Source: Euglena gracilis
Taxonomy: Eukaryota; Euglenida; Euglenophyceae; Euglenales
Assembly: GCA_039621445.1 (NCBI GenBank)
Contig: CP154957.1
Coordinates: 496,001 to 560,000 of the forward strand
DNA length: 64,000 nt
Reading direction: 5' to 3'
How positions within the stretch are numbered: position 1 is the stretch's first letter; every line of letters starts with the position of its first letter. Positions 1 through 11,515 of this stretch are shown in pieces. The notes beneath the pieces were generated by a model that was not told the origin of the DNA, ran no database searches, and was given only the letters and a program-made list of their open reading frames with translations. Made by a program: the position numbers and the translations under genes.

Positions 1-780
1 TCCCGCAACTAACCTTAGTGGCTTCTGAATTGGTATAAAGCACATCACAACACCGTCTCCTCCGCTATATGGTGTGCTTGTGCCGTTTTTTGCCATTGAC
101 AGGTCCCACAAAAGATGGAGACATAGGATCTCCAGAAGGTGGTTGCATAGCCACCCAGTAACGGTAGACGTCCACCGGCCCCAATTTTTGGGTCCCAAGG
201 GCCCTGCCGCTGACCTGCGGCCTGGGCTCCGCTGCTAAAGCCCCATCAGCTGCTGATGCTTCAGCACCCAACAGGCCAGCATCCACTCCCCCGGTGCAAC
301 GACACCCACCACAGCGACCGCGTTATACCCCGCAACTGGGGCGTGAGACTGGGGGTATGACGTGGTGCCAGTGCATGGCAACCGGCATCCGAAGAGAGGT
401 AGCCCTCAAGCACCCGTTCCTTTGGATGCAAGGAAGTGTTGAACCTTTACCCCTGCATTGGGTGCATCAAAGCGGTGGGACCCACTCCCCCCAAATTATG
501 CGCAAAAACCGGTGTTTTTTACGTTTTTCAAGGGAAAAATGGCAAAAAAAACCATAAAACGGACTCCGGCCGGACACGTCCCGGGTATTTCAGGTGCCAA
601 ATTTTGTCTTCTTTTAACGCAGTCCTGTTGCAGAAAAGGTGTCCAACAGTCACAGGTCGTTTGCATGTCATTAATTCATGATGTTTAACTGCCAAACGGA
701 TGACGCCAAAACAACAGGACGTGTGGGCTGGGTAACAGCAGTGCAAATGTACACACGTACGCATGTACACACGTACACAT
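1..780. other. No gene recognised
   Basis: Mixed-composition sequence with short open frames on both strands, none resembling a known family or ending at convincing splice sites. Tracts of A and T around 515-560 resemble the spacer seen between repeats elsewhere in the window. Confidence 0.4.
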
Positions 781-784
781 GTGT

Positions 785-1575
785 GTTGGTGCGCGCATTT
801 GCGCAAATAAACACAGCTTTGTTTGTGTGCTCTAAAGCTCCTACAAACACATCATTTTGAAGCGGTTTATTAAATGTTTGTTTGTTTATTTGCGCAAATG
901 CGCGCACAAACGTAATTATGTTTATTTGCGCAACTGCGCGCACCAACACGTCCATCACGTTTTTAAACCTCGCAGGTCATGGTCCTCATTGGTGTCTTTT
1001 AACATAGAAAGTAAAAGTACATGTTGGTGGGTGCATTTGCGCAAGTAAACATAAACGTGTTGGTGCGCGCATTTGCGCAAATGCGCACACCACCAAATGT
1101 GTTGGTGCGCGCATTTGCGCCCACCAACACGTCATTTTAACATCATCGGTTTGTGTTTTATTTGCGCAAATGCGCCCATAAGCACAATTGTTTTTATTTG
1201 CGCAATTGCGCGCACAAACACACATCAATTGCGTGACGGCTGCCTCACGTAGTCTGTGTGTCTGTGGTGGTGTGATCTATTGAGGCCCCGTGTGTTCTCA
1301 CCGGTGGCGGCAGTGTCCAAGCCAGTTCAGCCTGCATTTCAGCACCATTTCCAAGTGTCGTAACAAGGGGTGTGTGCCTCTCTCCCGTTTGATGTACAAC
1401 AGCACAAGTCTCACCCCCAGCCCTATTAACGTCACCTGGTAAGCACGCCAGACCACTGGGAGTTAATCCCCTCCAATAGATGGGCGTAACGGTTCTTAAA
1501 TCGTGTTCTAGGTGTCAGGGTACAGGGTCCCAGGGGTTACAAAAAAAATGGTACATTTGCACAATTGCGCGCATC
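785..1575. repeat. Array of TGCGCA palindromic repeats
   Basis: About nine copies of a palindromic unit built on TTTGCGCAAATGCGC, often followed by GCACCAACACG, occur in alternating orientation at about 789-813, 887-908, 926-948, 1024-1130, 1158-1180 and 1195-1222, with a last copy at 1552-1575. Related TGCGCA-N(0-4)-TGCGCA palindromes return at the far right end of the window (58.9 kb and 62.7-63.8 kb). The stretch 1225-1545 between them has no gene I can identify. Confidence 0.8.
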
Positions 1576-1614
1576 CAAAGGAAAAAAGCTTAAGTGCGAA
1601 TTAGGCCGCCTAAG

Positions 1615-1645
1615 ACCCACCCACCCACCCACCCACCCACCCACC

Positions 1646-1744
<99 letters not shown>

Positions 1745-1905
1745 ACCCACCCACCCACCCACCCACCCACCCACACCCACACGCCCACGTGTGTGTGTGT
1801 GTGTGTGTGGGTGTGGGTGTGGGTGTGGGTGTGGGTGTGGGTGTGGGTGGGTGTGTGTGTGTGTGTGTGTTGTGTTGTGTGTGTGTGTGTGTGTGTGTGC
1901 ACGTG
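1615..1905. repeat. Compound (CCCA)/(CA)/(TG) microsatellite foldback
   Basis: Runs of CCCA, then about 60 bases of CA, then CCCA again, switch at about 1788 to TG and GGGTGT runs. The right half is an imperfect reverse complement of the left half, so the block could fold on itself. The long open frames here on both strands are microsatellite artefacts. Confidence 0.95.
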
Positions 1906-2690
1906 CGCATGGCTGGTCGGGAAAGGCTCTTTTTGTGCTCTTTTTTGACAATGTTGCTGAATCAGGAATTTTTTGCCCTCTGGGTGAATTCTGCTGTTTT
2001 GCACGTTTTTCTCTGAGGATTTGTTCTTTTTTGGAACCCCCCCATCAGGTTCTGTTCCAGAAATTTTGTGATTTGCACCAAAAGCCCAGATATTTCCTGA
2101 ACAAAAGTTGCCAGACTGAATGGCAGTCAAACCCCTAACCACCTTTTTCCTGATTTGCTCGTTAAAGCCCTTTTGCAACAGTGAGACCCCTTGCTTCGCA
2201 TGGGCAGGGTGTGAGTCTATAACTTGCGAAAAGAATTTTTACGGGATACCGGAATTCAGAGATGTTTATGGGTTTACATAAATTTTGTCCGTATGCTAAT
2301 GAAAAAGAAAAAAATCTGCTGTCCCGGAACGTTCAACGCAAAATCCACCGGATAAATGCCCAAAAAAATGGCCATGTTTTGGGAGAAACGGGTCAACTTC
2401 TGCTTTTTTTTAATAAAAAAAGTGATTTCCGGCATCTTGGACCATCACCCATCGACCCAAAATGTCAAAAAATGCGTTTTCCGCCTTTTTAATTTTCACC
2501 CCGTTGCAAAATAATCTGGGTTAACGAGAGGGTGGGGTCCTCTCCCTCTTGGTTCCCCTGATGGCTGCCAAGAGCTGGACACCTGCTGGTGCTCTCCCCT
2601 TGCTACCTGGACCAGTATGCACTGCAGTTCCAGCAGCTGTAGAGGGGATATTGTTGCTGTGAGGCCACTCAGGATGTCTCTTCTGCAACT
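1906..2690. other. AT-rich stretch, no gene recognised
   Basis: Contains several homopolymer A and T runs. No splice-bounded coding stretch, RNA gene or named repeat was found. Confidence 0.4.
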
Positions 2691-2694
2691 CAGT

Positions 2695-3190
2695 CCCTGG
2701 GAGCGGTTTACGCAGCAGAGGCAATAATTGCCCCAATTTTTTGTGTATGGGCCAAAAGCGGTTTTGCAACGGACGGGGGGGGGTCGCCCCCCCCCCACCA
2801 CCCTGGTTGTTTGGCTGCTTCCCGTTCTGCACTGGCAGCACCCCAATACCCAAAGGCCCAATGCCCCCCGTCGGTGGTCAACACCACACGTCCTGGACGC
2901 AGGAGATGTTTTGGTTCTGATCCAACTTTGGGTATATCCCAAAGGTGATCCACGGTGCTCTCATCAAAGCTATTTTCCTGACTGCATGTGTCCCCCCACC
3001 CCTCCCCCACCCCCTGCATGGTGGGTGGGGGGGGGGGTTGACCCCTCCACCACCTCCTCCCGTATTTCCGGGAGCACCATTTTCGACCCCAAAATTTTTC
3101 TGTTAAAATGTCCAAATGCTGTGGTGGGTGGGGTCGACCCTCCCCACCAGGCCTTCCCGTTCTGCCCTGGGTGCTGGGCACTGGTATTGA
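2695..3190. repeat. G/C-run element with CTTCCCGTTCTGC motif
   Basis: The motif TTCCCGTTCTGCCCTG next to a G/C run and the word GGTGGG occurs at about 3145-3180 and again at 31,070-31,100, and a variant lies at 2818-2840. The upstream context (a tract ending CAAATGCTGTGGTGGGTG) is also shared between 3,100 and 31,030, so these are dispersed copies of one element. Confidence 0.6.
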
Positions 3191-3759
3191 GTGTTTTTTT
3201 TTCTTTGGCTCTCTTGGCTACGTTGGCCACTTTTGTTTTGTTTTGTGTTGTGGACAACGTTGGGCAATGTCTAACCGCTTTAAGAAATTTAGGCCATTTA
3301 CGTCAATTTCATTCATCTTGGGTAATTTGCAATCGTTTTTCGGGGTCACAAGGCCATTGCTGTGGCTTTCGTCTGCCAACTTTTTTTTAAAACAAAAACA
3401 CGTGAAAACGTGAAAAAATGTCATGCTGGTTTGAAAAATTGGCCAAATCCATTCAGCCATTTGGGCCCATGTGGCCAACATCCATTGATTTCGGCCCATT
3501 TGCTTTTGGCCCAAAGCAACCAGAGTGACCGATTCGGACAGGCAGTGTTTGAACAGTGCGGTGATGGTGGTGGGGCGACAGTGGTGGGGTGCTCCCCGGT
3601 GCCAGATCCAGCCGCAGCAGTAAGCCACGCTGTGGACAACAGCGGACCGTTTGCGATCCCGTATCGTCTGATGTGCGCAAACCATTTTGATAAATTGGTG
3701 CATTCGGGAATGCTGTGGGGGGGAGGGGGTTACCATGGGTTCGCTTCAAGAATTAACCC
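3191..3759. other. Open on both strands, unassigned
   Basis: Frames of up to about 190 codons are open on each strand between 3220 and 3740, and neither translation resembles a known family. The overlap of two open frames and absence of clear splice borders argue for chance or an unknown decayed element. Confidence 0.3.
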
Positions 3760-4060
3760 CGTTTCGACTGATGGTGGAGCCCCCACAGTACCCCACACTA
3801 CCCCTCCCCTGCAACCCACCACCCCCACCCCCTTAAATGGAATAAAGTGGAGCCCCCACACTTCAGTGTGGGGCACTGTGGGGGGGGGTGTGGGGGGGGG
3901 TGTCCAGAAACATCAGGTGTTGGACAATTGCACGGTTGGATAGTTGGACAAATACAGGATTTTGGTATTATGGTTCTGGGGGGTGGGGGGGGGTCGTGTT
4001 GGGTGGGGGCGTGGGGGGGGGGATTGTGGGGTGCTCTTGGGGCACCACTTTTTGCCATCA
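3760..4060. repeat. Foldback with poly-C and poly-G arms
   Basis: The left arm has CCCCCACAGTACCCCACAC and the right arm has GTGTGGGGCACTGTGGGGG, imperfect reverse complements. A small hairpin CCACACTTCAGTGTGG lies at about 3857-3872. Several G runs of 8-10 follow up to 4020. Bases 4061-4385 after it hold nothing recognisable. Confidence 0.6.
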
Positions 4061-4439
4061 CTCAGGAGACCTGAACCCCTCAATGGAACCCAGGCCCACC
4101 ACAATATTTGGGCATTTCCAAATTTTTCAAAAAAAAGGTTTTATTGCCCCTTTTACGTCCACAAACCGAAAAAATTTCCAGATCTCCTTCGTTTTGGAGA
4201 AAACTCCCATTTAATCCCCAGGGCTGCGCACATTATTATCGCAAATTCTCACCCCAAAAATACCTATCACAGAGCCGCTGTCGGGTCGGGTGGATTTCCC
4301 CTCACCGAAGTCCGAGTGGTGTCTATCCAGGCTTTTTGCGCGAAGTTATTTTAAATTTTTAAACAAGCTCCAGCAAGAGTTTTTCCCACCTTGACGCTGC
4401 GCTTCGTCCGTCTTCCATCCTTGCTCACGGTTGCTCTCG

Positions 4440-5225
4440 GCGCTTGGGGACTGTGGCGGCAGAGGGACACCGCAGGCGAAGCACAACGGCCTTCTCAAAA
4501 GGGCAAAGCGCGGAGCCGAGGTGCACGGCTATTCCCGCGACGCCGGGACACTCCGGGGAGTCTGACGGCATGGGAATCAGTGGCCGCAAAAGAAGCAGCT
4601 TTGGCGAAAGCACCCTTCGGTGCCCCCCACCCCGACTTCCTGGGCAATTTTCTCTCCTCCGGCCTGCGCGACACATCCCCCTCCCGCCCACACCATGCGT
4701 GCGATGACTTCCTGAGCCCTCTACTTGACGTCGGAGAGGCCGGCGTCGAGCAATTTTTCCGTCCAATTTTCAAAAACATCCGACAATTTCCAGAGGAGTC
4801 CTTTTTAAAAACAAGCGTTGTTGCGGGAAACTTCTCGCCAAGGTTTATCCGACCTGCTGCCCGCGCCTGATTTTATTTAGCCAAGCTCCTTTGACAGCGG
4901 CCAAAGATGACTTTGGGCTTTTTTTGCTGGCCCGAAAAAAATGGGGGAATGGGCCAGCTTGCTCTTCCCCCCCGTTATGAGTAGGAAATAAAGCTTTTAA
5001 TGCGGCTTTGGCTTTTCTTGGTCCAAAAAATAATCCCAACTGCCCAAAAATGGGTTTTGGGCCAAAAAAATCACTGGACAAAGTTTTCGACACCTCGGGC
5101 TCCGCACTTTGCCCTTGTGAGGCCATGCCTTGCTCGCCGGCCTCACAAGGTCTTTGTGCTTCGCCCTCGGTGTCCCTTCCTCCCTTGTCGGTTTTCCTCG
5201 AGAGTACGACACCCGCCAGGGGGGG
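4440..5225. repeat. GC-rich inverted repeat, about 90-bp arms
   Basis: The stretch 4463-4533 (GGGACACCG, GCGAAGCACAA, AAAGGGCAAAG, CGGAGCCGAGGTG) reappears as its reverse complement at about 5090-5195 with a short insertion. The 159-codon open frame starting at 4391 lies across the left arm and its translation resembles nothing known, so I treat it as part of the repeat and not as a gene. Confidence 0.55.
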
Positions 5226-6650
5226 GACTGCCAGAATTTCCGCTTGACAAATTTGGCCTGGGCCCATCGAGCCCCACAGGGGGGTACTGCGGACCGTTGA
5301 ATGAACAATGCATGTGAGTCAAAATCTGACCCATACCAGGGGGGTGCAACAGGCCCCCCTTGGGGAGGAGTCGGTCCCAGGAGTTGGGGAGGGGGCGATC
5401 CCCCACCCACCACGGCACCCGCACAAAGAAAACCCCACAGCACCCAACGAAATTTTTGGCTGAAAAAATCGGGGCCCCCGGAAACACAGGAAGGCCGATG
5501 GTTGGGGGGGGTGGGTGACCCCCCACCCATAGGGTTGCGGGGATTCCCGTGCAGGTCTGGGGGGTTGAGTGGCCCCAACCCCCGCACACTCGAAAACCCA
5601 TTTAAATCCACCTGGGACCCCCTCCCCCGTTGAAAATCGGCCAAACAACCCCCCCCGAAATTTCATCTTCCCTGCTGTGCAATCCTGGAAAAAATCTTGG
5701 TTTGGTTCTGGAATCTCCCCTCCTGGTCCAAGTGAGGGCACCTGGTCTGACCCCTGAACAAAGCCAACACTTAGCTCCTTGGGGGCACCCCCCCTTCGGG
5801 GGTGGGGTCAGACAGGTCTCAAGTGAAGCTCTGGTCGGATGGCAAAGGGGGGGGGGGTTCTAAAAACTGATGTGAAAATGGGGGGGACCTGTTCATCTTA
5901 ACCTCAAACTTCAAACTTGGAACGAGCGAACAAACACAACATAAGACTGCGGATTACGTCTCGCCATGAATATGCTGAGCACGCCAACTAGGCAGGGTGC
6001 TGGCAACGTCACAGCACGCAACCCTGGAGTCCAGCAGGGATCGGGGTTCAGGATGTGCGGGAGGGGTGGGAGCCAGAGGAGAGAGCAATCCTGAAATAAA
6101 AAAAGGGTGAAGGCAATTATTGTTTTGAACCGTGGCAACTGAAGACACCCCCCACCATTATCACCGCGAAACAAAACCAAATCAACAGTGTGCCGTTGAC
6201 TGCCCCCAAAATCAAAAAACAAAGCCGAAACCCACCTCTGTGTGGCTGTTTGTTTGGTGCCTTTCATCCCCTCTTCTGGCCTGGAGCCTGCACCCCTCCC
6301 CCTGGGGATGGTCAGAAATTCACTTTGGCAATTGGGAGAAGAAGCCCCCCCGGGTGAGAAACCCACCCACCCACTTTTTGAAAACCCACCCCCCCCCCCC
6401 CACAACCCGGGGGGGGCAATCCACCGGTGTTCAAAAGCATGATTTTTGCAATTTGGGAACATCCGCCACACCCGAAAACCCCCACCACAACTAACACCTG
6501 TGTGGCACACCTCCCCACCTGGGGGGATCAAGAGTGGGTGGTGGGTGAGTTGCCCCCCCCCCCTGACCTGTGACCTGGGGGTGGGGGTACGCCATGGGTT
6601 AGTCTTTTGCCTGGCGGAAATGCAGGGTTGGGGGAAAACGAATAAATGGT
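5226..6650. other. G/C-run rich spacer, no gene
   Basis: Repeated blocks of GGGGGG or CCCCCC interrupted by short words (around 5215-5230, 5340-5420, 5500-5640, 6380-6420, 6550-6590). Many long frames exist only because proline/glycine codons avoid stops. No domain was recognised. Confidence 0.4.
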
Positions 6651-6654
6651 TTAG

Positions 6655-7330
6655 ATGATGGGAGGGCAGAAGCTTTTATTCAAAAAGCTCCCAAATTCCC
6701 TTCTCCGGTCCTTTCCAAATGCGCTTCCCTACTGCGGAACAAAAAGCACTTGGCCTAAACCCCCCAATTGGCGATTCCTCAGGCAAAAGTTTGAAATTCT
6801 GGCACAGATGACAAACTTGAAACCCCAACTGGAGCTGTGACACGCTGTCAATATCAATCCTGGTGGCGGGGGACTCCAGGCAATTCCCTTCAAAATCTGA
6901 AAAATGATTTTCTTTCGGGGGAATGGGATAATTTCCCGAAGAAATCCAAAACAAACACCAAAAAGGCCAGCCATCCTCAAAAAAACTGTTGTATGCCAAA
7001 CATCTGACATCAGGGGAACAAATCCTGGGCGCCCACCTGCAGGGATAGCTAGGAGGAAATTCGGGCGTTGAGCCTGGTTCGAAACCGCAGAATATATGAC
7101 ACGCGCCAACAAAGTTGTCACGCCGAGTGTAATTCTCCCCCTGCCTGCAAGCAGCATGGGCCTCTTGTTCACAATCACAGAAGGCAGGTGTTCTCCCCCA
7201 TGACCCAACCTGAGACCTTTTTGGGTCATTTTTCCTCGCATTTTTTTGATTCATACTTTGATAGGTCCCTTGTTTTGAAGCCTGGGATTTTGATTAAAAT
7301 TACTCATTCCTAATTCGGCCCAAAATGCGT
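6655..7330 (-). other. 192-codon open frame, unassigned
   Basis: A minus-strand frame is open from 7254 to 6676, and another overlapping frame of about 170 codons is open on the same strand. The translation contains several Cys and Trp residues but no motif I can name. Two long overlapping frames suggest low stop-codon content instead of selection for coding. Confidence 0.2.
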
Positions 7331-7589
7331 ATTCCAGTCACCCATTACCCCACCCCTTCAGAAAACTTAAGCCCCTCCTCCAAAATGTGGTTCTCTTTAT
7401 TCAGTTCAAAATACATGGAAACACATCCAAGTGTCCCTGAAAACGTCAAAAAAAATCCTATTTTCAACAATAAGGCAAAAAAACGGCCAAATCAATTGAG
7501 TTCCGTGGCCAATGACAAAATCCCCTTGTGTGTGCAAGGCAAGGATGCCACGGGCAAATGCCATCAGAAAATTTTCCGGATGACTCCTT

Positions 7590-7901
7590 CCCACCCCTAT
7601 CAATATCCCCAACCCTGACCCCAACACTGACCCTAACCCCATCCCACCCTGACCCTGACCCTACCCCCACCCCAATGCAGCAACACATGAAATCTCAACC
7701 CTAACCCTATTCCTTCCAATAACCTCACAAAATCTTCATGTTTGGCATTTTTTTGTGGGTTATATTTATGACTTAGTGCATGCTGCGGCATTTGAAAACA
7801 ATTCATGTCACTTCCCAACCCTCACCCCTTTCCTTCTGATGACCTCAGCCCATTTGGTTCTCTACACACACACACACACACCGATATATATTTGTATATA
7901 G

Positions 7902-7935
<34 letters not shown>

Positions 7936-8260
7936 ACATATATATATATATATTATATATATATATTATATATAATATATAATATATATATATATAAGGG
8001 TTGATGCACATGGGGGGGCCCGAGTGAGGCGTCCCCCATGTTTTTAACCCAAATTGGGCGACTCTTTGGGTTCGCTGTGTACGCTGTAGAGGCCAATACA
8101 ACAACAGTGAGCGGGAAAATTTCAGCTATTGGGGATGAAATCAAAACCCTAACCCTATCCCTTCCAATGGCCTTCCAAAATCTCTGTGTTGGCATTTTTT
8201 TTTTCAACGGGTCACATGGATTATATTTATGACTTAGTGCATGCTGCTGGGTGAAAAAAA
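7590..8260. repeat. Degenerate telomere-like tract and 115-bp direct repeats
   Basis: Bases 7595-7715 are rich in CCCTAA, CCCTGA and CCCCAA words. A 115-bp segment beginning ATGAAATC and CCCTAACCCTA, and ending TTATGACTTAGTGCATGCTGC, is present at 7686-7790 and again at 8138-8250 in the same orientation. They flank the AT microsatellite. Confidence 0.75.
7866..8000. repeat. CA, TG and TA dinucleotide repeats
   Basis: Short CA and TG tracts surround long TA/TATATA runs. The block sits between the two 115-bp direct repeats. Confidence 0.95.
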
Positions 8261-8823
8261 TTCTAGATTTTTTTTGCATATTGGCCCCGAGAAGGCATCT
8301 GGATGGTTGGGAATAATTCTTCAATGGTTTTAAGGGAGGGCTTAAAAATCATTTTAGGGGGGGGGGAAGAAAAAAATTTTGGTGGGCCCGAATTTGGTCG
8401 GACGGGTTTTAGGTCGGCCCAACCATGGCCACCAGAAATTACCCGAAAACAAATGTCGAGCAAAAAAAAATGGTGGTTTTTATCGACCACCATTGGTCAA
8501 TGAGGTCGGGCCAACCACCATTTTGGTCATCACCAGAATTTTGCTCGGACCCAACCCCCTCCCCCCAGACCACCCCCCTCCCCCTGTGCAAAAATTTATT
8601 CCAGTTCTTTGTGCGGGAAAAAAATTTGGGCGCTTTTTTGCGCGCTTTTGAAAATCAATATACAAATTTTTTCAACTTTTCTGGCACTTTGCGCCAGAAA
8701 AATTTTGGGGGGTTCGGCGGGGGGGTCTGACTTAAAACCCTGCTCTGACCCTCCACCTGATCCATCAACAAATTCGCATACAGGCAAAACCATCTTTCTG
8801 TCAGCTTCCTTGCAGGCAGAATC
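8261..8823. other. Repeat-like spacer
   Basis: Contains G runs at 8355 and 8705, words such as TTTGCGCCAGAAA next to AAAATTTTT, and the phrase GGTCGGxCCAACCA twice. These are features of the G/C-run element families seen elsewhere. No gene was recognised. Confidence 0.35.
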
Positions 8824-8964
8824 TCACGCCAGGAGGGCTTCGGTGGACCCAATGCACTGTGTTTCCCCTTCGGGGGCGGCCAGGTAGCTGCAGATGGTGG
8901 ATGCGTTGTTGGTCGACAGGTTGAAACATGCCATGTGGAAGTTCATACACGTCCCGTAGCACGT
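8824..8964 (-). CDS. Candidate cysteine-rich terminal exon, unknown protein
   Basis: On the minus strand a good acceptor (CCTTCTGCAG) ends at 8965, and 47 in-frame codons follow to a TGA stop at 8824-8826. The peptide has six cysteines (TCYGTCMNFHMACFN then SYLAAPEGETQC) and a composition unlike the surrounding low-complexity translations, which is why I list it. I do not recognise the family. Spaced cysteines would suit a small extracellular or lumenal domain, but that is only a guess from composition. No upstream exon could be joined. Confidence 0.3.
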   Translation of the reverse strand, partial: TCYGTCMNFHMACFNLSTNNASTICSYLAAPEGETQCIGSTEALLA

Positions 8965-9312
8965 CTGCAGAAGGGGAGTGAATGATGGGGTTAATCAAGT
9001 GATCGACATTCGCCGAAAGAACTTCAGTGTTTTTGAGGGTTGGAGGGACTTGGATGCGAGCAGCAGGGCGACAAAAGCAATTGCCCAGTTATCTGAAGCT
9101 TCGTCTTCCGTCTGTATCTGACGGATTCCCTTGCCTTGGCCTCAAGAAATTACAACCAAAACCTCATATATATAATATGTATGTATAATATATATATATA
9201 TGTATGCATTATATACACATATATACATACATATATATATATATATATGTATAGATATATATATCGGATATCAGATCTATATATTTCAATCTGTCTTTGC
9301 AAAAGAAGAAAG
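8965..9312. repeat. Spacer with TA microsatellite at 9165-9270
   Basis: TATA and TATG runs fill 9165-9270. The bases before it (8965-9164) have no recognisable gene. Confidence 0.85.
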
Positions 9313-9663
9313 ATGAATGATCCTGAAATCAATCATCCTGCCGAACAGCAGAACTGTGAAATTGCAAATCATTTAGAGAAACTGAGCAAAGTTGATGTTC
9401 AGAGTTTTTCTCGATTCTTCTCTCTTCTTCTAAGTTGGGACTTTGTGAAAAGAACACCTAAAAAGAAAATGTCCTTGAAAATGACACCTGTGAGGGGAAC
9501 ATTGGTGGGGAAGGAAAATGAAGGGCGAATGGACGACACTTCATTGAACGCGGAAAAACGTCAGGAGAGCAGGAACACCTGCATGCCGAAAGTCCCATTC
9601 GGGAAGCACAGCGGGACAAACATCTGGTGCACGGTGACACACTGGAGTTGCATAAATGCCTGA
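9313..9663 (+). CDS. Hypothetical 116-codon open frame
   Basis: An ATG at 9313 opens a frame to a stop at 9661-9663. The translation begins MNDPEINHPAEQQ and is Lys/Arg-rich with no membrane segment or known motif. It lies in balanced-composition DNA without G/C runs, unlike most long frames in the window. No splice sites, homologous family or neighbouring gene support it, so it may be chance. Confidence 0.25.
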   Translation: MNDPEINHPAEQQNCEIANHLEKLSKVDVQSFSRFFSLLLSWDFVKRTPKKKMSLKMTPVRGTLVGKENEGRMDDTSLNAEKRQESRNTCMPKVPFGKHSGTNIWCTVTHWSCINA

Positions 9664-9839
9664 GAAGGAGAGAATGGAATGTGTGCTGGCACTTTGTGTG
9701 TGAAATTTCAATGCACCTCAGATTTCATATATTCTTTTCTGTTTTCACAAGAATAAGAATTTTATTTTCAATCTAATCAAATTATTTTCAAGCTGAAAAT
9801 AATTTCCCATCTTGAAAGGACTATTTTCAGCACCCTGAA

Positions 9840-10295
9840 CCTTCTTGAAACCATGTCTGGGGGTCCGGCTTCCCGCCCGAACCGGCCCTGGAGGCCAGTT
9901 CGGGCGGGAAATTTCCCCACCTGAACCGGGGTCCGGTTTGGGCGTGAAGCCGGCGTCTGGGGGACCCAAAATAAAAAGTGTCAAAAGGTGTCCAAAGTGC
10001 TTTGCAGACATGTGGTAAACATATCTGAGCAGTTTTTGGGGGGTCTTTGGCCGGAAATTGGGGGTTTTTGTGCAATAATTTCCTTTTGGCCAATTTTTGG
10101 GATTTCTGAAATAGAATACCATGCAGCACGGCTGGGGGTTGTGAAAAAATAATCGCTGGTCAACTGGTTGTGGTGCCAAATAGATCTGGCTGAATCCGAA
10201 TGCTGGCTAATCTGCTGAAAGCCCTTGAGAAGAGAAGAGATGGCAGCTGAACAATGGAATTAGGAAATTGTAAACAGGGTCGGAACATGGAATCG
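9840..10295. repeat. Dispersed repeat C, copy 1
   Basis: The segment 9950-10290 (starting GGCGTCTGGGGGACC, containing GACATGTGGTAAxCATATCTGA and GAAAGCCCTTGAGAAGAG) recurs at 37,670-38,000 with small differences. It is preceded by two copies of a CCGGCTTCACGCCCGAACCGG-like motif, one inverted. A diverged tail (CTTGAGGAGAGCATTCGATC) occurs at 43,290. Confidence 0.75.
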
Positions 10296-10436
10296 CCGAT
10301 TTTTAGAGCGCTGTGCAGTGTGGCCGAGTTCTGTGGGCACAAAGTGAAATATCTTGTGGAGAGCTTTCGATTGATTTTCGATTGTGCGGGAAGAAAAAAT
10401 TTTGGACCCCAAAATTGACTGAAGTGGTCCCCCAAG

Positions 10437-11013
10437 CAGGGCTGCATAGAGGTAGAGGTAGAGTTCAAAGGCCTCTACCTCTATGTCAACCACCTCTACC
10501 TCTACCTCTACCTCTATGTCATCTCTATGTATAAAATGTACCAAAATGGCCCCAAGAAGGGTCATAAGGGGGGGGGGGGGTCGAAAAACGCTGATTCTCA
10601 GCACAAAAACAGGTTTTCCGGGTCCGGGAGGCCAAAAACATCGTTTCGGGGTGCAGAGCAGCTAAGGGGGTCTGCAGCAGGGAGCAGCAAAGGGGGTCTT
10701 CCTGTCCCTTGTTGAACACCCCATGTGCTCGGAAAATGGCAATTTCGCATGAAAACACATGCAAAATGGCGAGGGGATGAGAAACAATATGTGGGTTGGT
10801 GATTTTGAAAGTTGTTGGCGCAGTTATGTGACCACATTGAGCAATTCTGAAAACTTTTCATATATTTCCCCTTTGCTTGCAAAAAAAATTCCTTTATTGA
10901 GTCATTTTCCTATGTTTTTCGACATAGAGGTGACATAGAGGGATAGAGGAGGTGGAAAACCTCTACCTCTACCTCTACCTCTACCTCTATCCCTCTACCT
11001 CTATGCAGCCTTG
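10437..11013. mobile_element. MITE family A, complete copy A1 (7-bp TSD)
   Basis: The element begins CAGGGCTGCATAGAGG and ends with its near-perfect reverse complement CTATGCAGCCTTG. Both subterminal regions are built of TAGAGG/CCTCTA hexamers. It is flanked on both sides by CCCCAAG (10,430-10,436 and 11,014-11,020), a 7-bp target-site duplication. The 577-bp interior has no open frame for a transposase, so it is non-autonomous. Part of its interior is shared with the truncated copy at 17,195. Confidence 0.9.
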
Positions 11014-11282
11014 CCCCAAGCCCCCCCATTTTCCAGGCGATTTGGGGTTATTAGGTGGCAAATGGCCCTGCGATACCCCAGCGTCGAGGTGGTGGTTCGC
11101 CATCTCAAAATTTTTCTGGCAGAAAATTGTTGTTGACAGTTGTTGAAGTAATGAATGAAAGGAATGGGGTTGGGACCATTATTGGTTTCTACCGCCCTGG
11201 GATTGGCCCCCGACCAAATTTGGCAAGGCTGCAAAACGTCTCAAAGTCTCCAAAGACATCTGTTTCTCAAATTTTAAAATGT

Positions 11283-11515
11283 GTCAAATGCGGGGGAGTA
11301 CCAAGCCCCCTCCCGATTGTTCCATACCCCCCCCCCCCTTATTGTCCCACCGACCTGCCCCCAGGAGGCCCGACCGGACAATAAAGGGGGGGGGACAATA
11401 AAGGGGTACCAAAGGAATTTCATTGGACGGGCCAAAAAAACCCCCCGTCGGCCAGGGCCCAGGGACAATACAGGGGGGGGACAATAAAGGGGGGGGGGTG
11501 GTATCCAGCTCACTA
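11283..11515 (-). repeat. Foldback element, TTATTGTC words, copy 1
   Basis: G runs alternate with GGACAATAAAGG (three copies), GGACAATACAGG (one) and an inverted TTATTGTCC. The core contains GGTACCAAAGGAATTTCATTGG and CCCCCCGTCGGCC. It is the reverse-orientation relative of the elements at 14,541 and 26,581. Bases 11,014-11,282 to its left have no recognised feature. Confidence 0.8.

Noticed and set aside
1537-2178. Open frames of up to 213 codons across the CA/CCCA microsatellite
   Set aside because: Translations are pure dipeptide repeats and are open on both strands; this is expected of a microsatellite without stops.
4391-4870. 159-codon frame with start codon
   Set aside because: It coincides with one arm of an inverted repeat and resembles no family.
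7040-7090. tRNA-like A and B boxes on the plus strand
   Set aside because: The boxes are only about 25 bases apart, too close for a tRNA, and no stems form.
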